From: Bacillota bacterium
Lineage (GTDB): Bacteria > Bacillota > Bacilli > Paenibacillales > NBRC-103111
Assembly (NCBI GenBank): GCA_023391955.1
Contig: JAEWAA010000198.1
Span: 1 to 12,111, forward strand
Length of the DNA: 12,111 nucleotides
Direction: 5' to 3'
The notes under the pieces were generated by a model that ran no database searches, was not told where the DNA came from, and saw nothing but the letters and a program-made list of their open reading frames with translations. Each line of letters opens with the position of its first letter. Positions within the stretch are counted from its first letter, which is position 1. Positions 5,666 through 12,111 of the stretch are shown here, piece after piece. A program made the translations under genes and the position numbers.

Positions 5666-7873
5666 ATGATACCTATAGTCGAAAATATGGTTATCGAATG
5701 GAACTCATTAGATACGGATACGAAATACTTGGAACGTATACTATGGGTCTCCCCCTCTAGTGATTTTGTCTTCAGCATTAATTTAGACGATGATAAAGCA
5801 TTTCCAGTCGTCAAAACTTATGTGGAATACAAGGCTGGTTTTGAATCTGGTATATGTAAGTCCGTGAATTGGGTCAATGAAAATTTCCCTATAACGGACG
5901 AGTCCATTGCTAAGGAACATGCGGACATTCGAGATAAAGCTTGGGAGGCAATCTATCCGATCGTACTGGAAGAACCGGATTGTTTTGATAGTAGATTGCG
6001 AGGCGTGTTAGTAAGAACAACTGTCGAGAAAACAGCCTTACATAAAAGTACGGTATACCGATATTTAAGGCGATATTGGCAAGGCGGAAAAATGAAGAAT
6101 GCACTCCTCCCCTTTTATAATAACTGTGGCAATTTCGGTGAAGATAAGAAAGTAGGAGAAGTAAAGAGAGGCCGTCCTCGTAAATTTGAAGATAAGGAAA
6201 TAGGCATCAATATTGACGAAGAGACAAAACGTCTCCTTCGTTCCGGGGTTAGACTATACTACAATGACAAACTAAAATCCCCGTTGAAACGAGCATATCA
6301 ACAAACCCTAGAGAAGTTTTTCGTTGTAGGATACAGGCAGGAAGGTAACGCAAAAATTCCTATCCTCCCTCCTCCTGATCAACTTCCCACTTTCGGACAA
6401 TATCGCTATTGGTTCAACAAAGAAATGAATCTAGAGGAAACATTAAAAAGTCGGCATGGGAAGAAAAGGTTTGAATTGACTTATCGTCCTGTTCTAGGAA
6501 GCTCGACCCAAGAATCTTTTGGGCCGGGATCCAGATTTCAAATCGATGCAACGATTGCCGATGTGTACTTAGTCAGTGAGTACCGAAGAGATTGGATCAT
6601 TGGGCGCCCCGTCATTTATGTCATAATTGATGTTTTTAGTCGATACATCACCGGAATCTATGTTGGATTGGAAGGTCCGAGTTGGATTGGTGCGAGTATG
6701 GCATTATTTAATATGACTACGGATAAAGTAAAGTTCTGCGCGGAATACGGGATTACCATCTCGCCGGATGAATGGGCCTGCCACCATTTGCCGCAAATTA
6801 TTACTGCGGATCGAGGCGAGTTAGAAGGAACAATGCCCAATCACTTAATTGATAACCTTGGAGTCTTTGTCGAAAACACCCCTCCATATAGAGCAGATTG
6901 GAAAGGGGTAGTGGAGCAGCAGTTCAATCTATTGAATATACGGAGTATCAAGTTTATTCCCGGTGCGGTAAAAGAACGAATTCGTGAACGGGGTGAAAGG
7001 GATTACCGTCTTGATGCCAAGCTTACCCTGCGGGAATTTACTCAAATCATGATAGAAAATGTTCTTTATCATAACAACAAGCATCACATGCGCTGGTACC
7101 AGCGGAATGAATTCATGGTTGCAGAAGACGTGCTGCCTATTCCCAGGGATTTATGGCATTGGGGAATCATAAATCGTAATGGTAAGTTGAAGACTCAGCG
7201 GGAAGATATCATAAAATTAAATCTTATGTATAGCGGCCAAGCGACGGTGACAGCTGCCGGAATTCAGTTTAAAGGAATGCATTATGGCTGTGACATAGCT
7301 CTGAAGGAACAGTGGTTTGTAAAAGCCCGGGCCGGGAAAACGTGGAAAGTTAAGATTAGTTATGATCCACGGTCCACTAACGAAATCTACTTATGGCTTG
7401 AGGATGGTCAACACTTTGAGACTTGCACTTTACTCGAACGCGAGAATCGCTATCTTAATAAGCGGTTTGAGGAAGTAGAGGATCTTCTTGAAGTTGAAAA
7501 GCATCAAGGGCGAGCTCAAGAAGTAAATAACATGTTGGCTAAAATAGAGCTTGATGTCTATACGAAGGCTATCGTAGATGAGGCTACCCAGAAAACGGAC
7601 CGGGCCATCAAAAATAGCACAGAGAGCAATGCGCAGCGAATTAAAGGTAGCAGAAGACATCGCAGTGAAGAAAAGCAGCAAAATCGCACCACTGAGGCAT
7701 TCCGTTTATCTGATACATCTAAACCAACTGATAAGCCAGTTGATAATGTTGTACCGATAAGCCGTAATTCAGAAGCAGGATCAGGAAAACCCGAAAGCTC
7801 ATACATTCCGCCGGTTAACAAGCTTTCGAAGATAAAGGCATTCCTTCAAGAGGATGGTGATGAAGATGAGTGA
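5666..7873 (+). CDS. tnsB: TnsB DDE transposase of the Tn7-like element
   Basis: TnsB binds the transposon ends, cuts the 3' ends and joins them to target DNA. The 735-residue protein has an N-terminal DNA-binding part with an HTH (KTALHKSTVYRYLRRYW, about 127-143), the retroviral-integrase-like core with DDE residues Asp294 (QIDAT), Asp382 (TADRGE) and Glu417 (GVVEQQ), the C-terminal Mu_C-like beta-barrel (about 520-600) and a charged tail (about 610-735) that in the family contacts TnsC. The DDE spacing of 88 and 35 is the same as in Tn7 (273/361/396). GPGSRFQIDATIADVYLV closely matches the Tn7 protein. Translation starts 4 bases after tnsA, with the G-rich binding site inside the tnsA end. 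The gene overlaps tnsC. All key residues are present, so it looks active. Confidence 0.97.
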   Translation: MIPIVENMVIEWNSLDTDTKYLERILWVSPSSDFVFSINLDDDKAFPVVKTYVEYKAGFESGICKSVNWVNENFPITDESIAKEHADIRDKAWEAIYPIVLEEPDCFDSRLRGVLVRTTVEKTALHKSTVYRYLRRYWQGGKMKNALLPFYNNCGNFGEDKKVGEVKRGRPRKFEDKEIGINIDEETKRLLRSGVRLYYNDKLKSPLKRAYQQTLEKFFVVGYRQEGNAKIPILPPPDQLPTFGQYRYWFNKEMNLEETLKSRHGKKRFELTYRPVLGSSTQESFGPGSRFQIDATIADVYLVSEYRRDWIIGRPVIYVIIDVFSRYITGIYVGLEGPSWIGASMALFNMTTDKVKFCAEYGITISPDEWACHHLPQIITADRGELEGTMPNHLIDNLGVFVENTPPYRADWKGVVEQQFNLLNIRSIKFIPGAVKERIRERGERDYRLDAKLTLREFTQIMIENVLYHNNKHHMRWYQRNEFMVAEDVLPIPRDLWHWGIINRNGKLKTQREDIIKLNLMYSGQATVTAAGIQFKGMHYGCDIALKEQWFVKARAGKTWKVKISYDPRSTNEIYLWLEDGQHFETCTLLERENRYLNKRFEEVEDLLEVEKHQGRAQEVNNMLAKIELDVYTKAIVDEATQKTDRAIKNSTESNAQRIKGSRRHRSEEKQQNRTTEAFRLSDTSKPTDKPVDNVVPISRNSEAGSGKPESSYIPPVNKLSKIKAFLQEDGDEDE

Positions 7874-9542
7874 CTTCGATATTCCACTGTTCCAATTTAG
7901 CCGAGGTAATTTCATTGAGGCTGATTACCAGGACCCACTGTTGGAGGATTACCGGAATAATCCTCTATTGGAGGCATTACCACCAATCTGGGACACGGAA
8001 ACAGTTGTCAAAAGTCTTGCCTCGAAACCCATCTTCATCCCATCGGAGAGAGATTTTCCTGTTCATTTGCGGCTTCATTGTGTGCAGCGTATTTCTCGTG
8101 ATTTCTTCCAACCTCTATCTCGACATTTGGAGTTGGAACAAAACATCTCTAGGCTTCTTAGAGACGGTTATGTGGGGCGAAACCCATTAACGCCTAACTA
8201 TGCCTTCCGGGCACGTAAAGACGCTTATGGGCTCATTATGAAAGGCTACACAGGTGGCTATCCGGTTAATACTCCCACATCAGCTGGGTTTGCACTTGTT
8301 GGGATATCCGGGATCGGCAAGTCGAGTAGTCTGCTTCGCATTCTTCAGATGTATCCCCAAGTTATATTGCACCAAAAGTACAAGGGACAAGCGATGCCAG
8401 CACCCTACCAAATCGTTTGGCTAAAAATGGACTGCCCCCATGATGGTTCTATCCGTGGGCTATGCCTGAACTTCTTATTAGCCGTCGATTCGTTGGTAGG
8501 AACCAAATACTATAAAAAGAATGCTACGAAAAATCCAGATGAGCTGTTACCCTTAATGGCCCAAGCTGCTGCTGTACATTGCCTTGGTGTACTGGTTATC
8601 GATGAAATCCAAAATCTACAGGAAGCCAAAGATGATCGAGCGGCTCAGATGCTTAACTTCTTCGTTCAATTGGTCAATACGATAGGTTTGCCGGTTATAT
8701 TGGTCGGCACCTACAAAGCCTTGCCTGCATTAAACGGTGAGTTTAGGAACGCCCGTCGTAATAGTGGTCAAGGGGATGCCACCTGGCATCATTTTAAGAA
8801 GGATGAAGAATGGACATGGCTACTTCAAGGTCTATGGAAATATCAATGGACGAAGCAAAAGGCTAAATTGGATGAGACGTTTGTTGATGTTATGTATGAG
8901 GAGTCACAAGGAATCTCCGATGTTGCCATAAAGCTGTTCATGCTTGCTCAATGGAGAGCATTGGAGCGTGAAGAAGAGTTTGACAACATTACACCGCAGC
9001 TAATCCGTTCCGTGGCTCAAGACCGACTTACTCTAATTCGTCCTGCATTAGAAGCCCTTAAGTCAGGCAAGAAAAAGCAAATACAGAAGTTTGCCGATAT
9101 TTACTCCAGTGTATCTATTGATGATTATCTAGACAGAATTGAAGCGGAGCAACGTCAAGCCGAGCGCTTGGAGGTTATACGAAATGAACTTGGATTTGAT
9201 GTTGAAGAGCAAACGATCGCCGAAACGAGTGCTTGGCTTATCGATGCCGGAATTGATGAGAAGTTAGCTGAAGATGCGGCTCGGGAAGTGATTCAAGAGA
9301 ATCTAAGTGCACTGGATCAAATCGACATCCATAAAGAAGCACTTAAGCTCGCAATAAAGAAGCAGAACAGTGACTTTAAGAAAGTATCGAAGGCCCCCAG
9401 GAGCCCTAAGGGTAAAGGCGTACCGACCGAGCCCCAAGATCTTAGGCTCATTGTACTGCAAGGACGTAAACAAAAGAAAAGCGCTTATGAAGCTCTTAAG
9501 GTTGCCTCTTATATTAAAGACCCAATGGAATTTATAAACTAA
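7860..9542 (+). CDS. tnsC: TnsC AAA+ ATPase, target-selection regulator
   Basis: TnsC is the ATP-dependent matchmaker between TnsD (or TnsE) target complexes and the TnsAB transposase; it also takes part in target immunity in Tn7. The 560-residue protein (Tn7 TnsC: 555) has Walker A GISGIGKSS (about 147-155) and Walker B LVIDEIQ (about 243-249), followed by the sensor-like VILVGTYKA. The N-terminal YRNNPLLEALPP and FFQPLSRHLELE match Tn7 TnsC. Three in-frame ATGs occur at 7854, 7860 and 7866; 7860 is preferred because AAGAGG (7848-7853) lies 6 bases before it, though 7866 (MSDFD) is also possible. It overlaps the tnsB 3' end, suggesting translational coupling. The C-terminal third is highly charged and less conserved. 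Confidence 0.96.
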   Translation: MKMSDFDIPLFQFSRGNFIEADYQDPLLEDYRNNPLLEALPPIWDTETVVKSLASKPIFIPSERDFPVHLRLHCVQRISRDFFQPLSRHLELEQNISRLLRDGYVGRNPLTPNYAFRARKDAYGLIMKGYTGGYPVNTPTSAGFALVGISGIGKSSSLLRILQMYPQVILHQKYKGQAMPAPYQIVWLKMDCPHDGSIRGLCLNFLLAVDSLVGTKYYKKNATKNPDELLPLMAQAAAVHCLGVLVIDEIQNLQEAKDDRAAQMLNFFVQLVNTIGLPVILVGTYKALPALNGEFRNARRNSGQGDATWHHFKKDEEWTWLLQGLWKYQWTKQKAKLDETFVDVMYEESQGISDVAIKLFMLAQWRALEREEEFDNITPQLIRSVAQDRLTLIRPALEALKSGKKKQIQKFADIYSSVSIDDYLDRIEAEQRQAERLEVIRNELGFDVEEQTIAETSAWLIDAGIDEKLAEDAAREVIQENLSALDQIDIHKEALKLAIKKQNSDFKKVSKAPRSPKGKGVPTEPQDLRLIVLQGRKQKKSAYEALKVASYIKDPMEFIN

Positions 9543-9555
9543 GGGTTGTGAAAAT

Positions 9556-11331
9556 ATGCACGGGTGTAAGTTGCCAATTCCATATCCGGATGAGCTTCTC
9601 TATAGTGTTATAGCTCGTTATCACATGAGAGCTGGGAATAACAGTCCTAAGTGGACCCTAAGAGAGTTGTTCGGGACGGAGAACGTTATTCTAACCTTAG
9701 ATCTTCCAAGTCATATAAGTGCACTTACTAATTTAAGTTCGCCCGATGGTTTAGGAGAAGATTATTGGATTGGTCAACATACCCTTCTTCCCATTTATGC
9801 CCCGTTCCTCCCGATTACTCGGGTCGAGAAAGTAAGAAGCCTCCTGAAAGGAAATGACGGCAGCGGAATTCATGTGCTCATAGGCATAACAGCAAGTACG
9901 ATAGAACGACCGGGTAATTTACTGTACTGCCCAGATTGTTATGACCAAGATATACGCCGCTTTGGCGAGCCTTATTGGCATCGCGTTCATCAAGTGCCAG
10001 GAGTTCTTGTTTGCCCTGATCATGGAGAAGTTCTACATAGAGTCGTAGAACCCGAGGTGGACCGGCACGGATTGTTTGCACTTCCAATATCCAAGGAACT
10101 ATTCGCATCTGTACCGGATTTGAAAGTAAACATTACCGACATTGAACGTGAGGAACTCATTGAAATCGCACGGGATATGCAGGCATTGTTTAGCAACAGC
10201 AATGGTTTCAAGCTATTCGATATCAAGATGGGCCTCTTAGGGAAATTGTCTGAATTAGGATTAGTTTCCTCCGGGGAAAGGGTAAGGCAACAGTACCTAT
10301 TGGAGCGTTTTGTAGGGCACTATGGAAAGTCTATGCTTCGTTTATTGGATAGCCTTCCAGAAAGCCCTGAGCATTCATGGTTAACTCATGCAACAAGACG
10401 ACAGAGATACGCTATACATCCATTAAGAATGGTACTGCTAATTCGTTTTTTATACGGTTCTCTTAGGGAGTATATGGACCAGAAAGATGGTCCGTATTTA
10501 CCCTTCGGAAGAGGACCCTGGCCTTGTTTGAACAAAGCAGCTGAACACTACAGGGTCGAGGTAATCGATAATCTTCAAATCAAGCGTTGTTCCTCAGCAG
10601 GAAACCCGATAGGAATCTTTCTTTGTAGTTGTGGGTTTGCTTATTCTAGACGCGGTCCTGATACGAGTGAGAAAGACCGGTTTGTCCGGGGGAGAATTGT
10701 GTCATTCGGTGATACTTGGCTTAACAAACTAGATGAAACTATGAAAAATGGGTTATCCTATCGTGCCGCGGCGAAAATGCTAGGAGTAGATCCCGTAACG
10801 GTAATCAAATATTCAAAGAACCATGAGGCAATATTGGCAAGTAAAAAAGAAATGCAACACCGGATTAGAACGCAGCCCAAATTACCGAAACGAAACAAGG
10901 CAGCAACCCAAGCTCCTAGAGTGAATTGGGAGCTAAGGGATCTTGAACTTAGCTGGCAAGTGGAGCAAATATGTTTAGAAATGTTGAAGCCATTAAATCA
11001 GAAGCCAGTTCGTATATGTGTAAGAACAATTGGAAAACGGTTGAAAAAGCTGGGTTTGTTGGAGAAGAGCTTGCACAAGCTTCCAATAACGCAAAGAATC
11101 CTCCATCAATATCTAGAGAATTACACTCAGTTTCACATGAGAAAAGTAAGGTGGGCTGCAGAGATGATGTCTGGCGAATGGCCGCTAAAGAAATGGAAAA
11201 TTGAGAAAAGGGCTTGTCTTCGACCTGGCTATTCTTCTGAGGTGCTCGAAGAAATATATCGATGTATTGGGCAGAGTAATTTGGGTAAGACATTACCGTC
11301 CGTTGGAGTGAGTGATGTATGGGTGCATTGA
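9556..11331 (+). CDS. tnsD: TnsD/TniQ family target-site (glmS attTn7) recognition protein
   Basis: TnsD binds the 3' end of glmS and recruits TnsC, giving site-specific insertion; the location of this element is direct support. The 591-residue protein is longer than Tn7 TnsD (508). The TniQ N-terminal domain holds LPIPYPDELLYSVIAR and a CCCH zinc finger: Cys125-x2-Cys128 and Cys153-x2-His156. A second cysteine group (Cys345, Cys357, Cys359) looks like a zinc ribbon. An HTH-like segment (SYRAAAKMLGVDPVTVIKY, about 401-419) follows, then the family signature APRVNWELRD, which matches APRVDWNQRD in Tn7 TnsD. AAGGG (9541-9545) lies 10 bases before ATG 9556, overlapping the tnsC stop. The tnsE start overlaps its end. 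Confidence 0.95.
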   Translation: MHGCKLPIPYPDELLYSVIARYHMRAGNNSPKWTLRELFGTENVILTLDLPSHISALTNLSSPDGLGEDYWIGQHTLLPIYAPFLPITRVEKVRSLLKGNDGSGIHVLIGITASTIERPGNLLYCPDCYDQDIRRFGEPYWHRVHQVPGVLVCPDHGEVLHRVVEPEVDRHGLFALPISKELFASVPDLKVNITDIEREELIEIARDMQALFSNSNGFKLFDIKMGLLGKLSELGLVSSGERVRQQYLLERFVGHYGKSMLRLLDSLPESPEHSWLTHATRRQRYAIHPLRMVLLIRFLYGSLREYMDQKDGPYLPFGRGPWPCLNKAAEHYRVEVIDNLQIKRCSSAGNPIGIFLCSCGFAYSRRGPDTSEKDRFVRGRIVSFGDTWLNKLDETMKNGLSYRAAAKMLGVDPVTVIKYSKNHEAILASKKEMQHRIRTQPKLPKRNKAATQAPRVNWELRDLELSWQVEQICLEMLKPLNQKPVRICVRTIGKRLKKLGLLEKSLHKLPITQRILHQYLENYTQFHMRKVRWAAEMMSGEWPLKKWKIEKRACLRPGYSSEVLEEIYRCIGQSNLGKTLPSVGVSDVWVH

Positions 11332-12111
11332 CATTAAGATCCTGGCCCTACCCAAAAGGTGAGGAATGGGAGTTAATCTGGTTTGGCTCGCCATTCATGG
11401 ATTATAAGGACAACTGGAGGATTCGGGTTGCGTTTCGGAATCGGACTGGTGAAGTAAATGTCCATTCCTATCCTTGGGGGACACTTCCCTACCTTCGTAT
11501 GGGACAAGTGTTTAAAGATGGAGCATTTGACGAAATAAAGCCTTTAAGCGGCTCTGTATATAGTTTATCTATTGATTCTATGGACCAAGGGATAGTCGAT
11601 AATGGATTTTCATTGCCAAAGCGATTAATTGACTTCAAGAAAGAACGAGACCTAGGGATACAGAAGATTGTTCAATACAAATCTAATGGGCTAACGTTTT
11701 GTGTACCCATAATTGAATTGATTAGATCCATGTTTGTTAATTGCAGATTCCTAGCATATTACCTAATGCAGCCGCATGGATTAGAAATTTTGGTTCAGAA
11801 AAGCAACCTTCATAACGGTAGTCTTGATTTTGATCTAAGTGCCAGGGTACCACGTAAGTTGGCAACTGAAACGAATGCTCAACATCTATCATGGATTTAT
11901 GAAGAAAGAGAAATTCGCAACATGTGGGATTCCATATATCAAAATGTATTTAGGCAAGCTCTAAGAATGTCACCCCATAATCCTAAGGTTTCATTACGCA
12001 AGGGTATCCCTTTTGAGATCGACCTCCCTCGTGTAGGACCTATTGAGATGTATGTTCGGGGAGATAAGTTTATTAACCACGTATTGGTGAAAGAGGTCAT
12101 TGCGTTTAATG
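11319..12111 (+). CDS. tnsE: TnsE, replication/plasmid-directed targeting protein (3' end outside window)
   Basis: The frame is open from ATG 11319 to the window end, giving 264 residues; Tn7 TnsE has about 538, so roughly half is missing, including the DNA-binding C-terminal domain. The start overlaps the tnsD end by 13 bases, with GGAG (11305-11308) 10 bases upstream. It resembles Tn7 TnsE by eye in two stretches: CVPIIELIRSMFVNCRFL (about residue 127 on) against HIPQLELARSLFLINSYF, and the closing VKEVIAFN against VEEIVGLE, in the same order and spacing; WRIRVAF near the start also matches WRIFVWF. In Tn7, TnsE with TnsABC directs insertion into replicating or conjugating DNA, through contacts with the sliding clamp. 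Position right after tnsD supports the call. Confidence 0.85.
   Translation, partial: MGALTLRSWPYPKGEEWELIWFGSPFMDYKDNWRIRVAFRNRTGEVNVHSYPWGTLPYLRMGQVFKDGAFDEIKPLSGSVYSLSIDSMDQGIVDNGFSLPKRLIDFKKERDLGIQKIVQYKSNGLTFCVPIIELIRSMFVNCRFLAYYLMQPHGLEILVQKSNLHNGSLDFDLSARVPRKLATETNAQHLSWIYEEREIRNMWDSIYQNVFRQALRMSPHNPKVSLRKGIPFEIDLPRVGPIEMYVRGDKFINHVLVKEVIAFN

Larger units (their letters stand above)
3856..12111 (+). mobile_element. Tn7-like transposon, right end and tns core (other end outside window)
   Basis: The element begins behind glmS and holds a Tn7-type end, an Xre regulator, a lone TnsB C-terminal domain gene, tnsA, tnsB, tnsC, tnsD and a partial tnsE. Orientation is as in Tn7: the end next to tnsA abuts glmS and the genes read away from it. 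All catalytic motifs seen are intact, so the core appears functional. The genes are visibly more AT-rich than glmM and glmS, which fits horizontal transfer. No CRISPR repeats or cas genes are seen. Cargo genes and the left end lie beyond 12111. The exact tip at 3856 is set by aligning the first TnsB-like repeat with the Tn7 right end. Confidence 0.93.

Overview
The window looks like a chromosomal segment of a Gram-positive, endospore-forming-type bacterium, most likely Paenibacillus or a close relative. The evidence is the glmM–glmS order, a glmS ribozyme ahead of glmS, strong purine-rich ribosome binding sites, and GC-rich host genes. The genus is an inference. The host part (1 to about 3855) carries the 3' part of glmM, its terminator, a long glmS leader (probable promoter, glmS self-cleaving ribozyme with an unusually long P2 arm, and a palindromic MITE-like insert) and complete glmS. 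The pair makes glucosamine-6-phosphate and glucosamine-1-phosphate for cell-wall precursors.

From about 3856 to the window edge lies one end and the core gene set of a Tn7-like transposon, more AT-rich than the host genes. It sits just behind glmS, where Tn7 family elements insert through TnsD, in the usual orientation: transposition genes read away from glmS in the same direction. The end carries four tandem 20-21 bp repeats that closely resemble the TnsB sites of the Tn7 right end. The predicted tip is 24 bp past the glmS stop, next to a candidate 5-bp target duplication (GAACA). The far end and the cargo are beyond the window.

Inside the element the order is: a palindromic terminator-like hairpin, an Xre-type regulator, a small protein that is essentially only the TnsB C-terminal (Mu_C-like) beta-barrel, then tnsA, tnsB, tnsC, tnsD and a tnsE cut off by the window end. 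TnsA+TnsB form the transposase (TnsA 5'-end cleavage, TnsB DDE strand transfer), TnsC is the AAA+ ATPase that links transposase to target, TnsD/TniQ recognises the glmS site, and TnsE would direct insertion into replicating or mobile DNA. No CRISPR array or cas gene is visible, so this looks like a classic two-pathway Tn7 relative and not a CRISPR-guided one.

The most unusual content is the free-standing TnsB C-terminal domain gene and its pairing with an Xre regulator ahead of tnsA. Neither is part of canonical Tn7. Together they suggest an added control layer on transposition.
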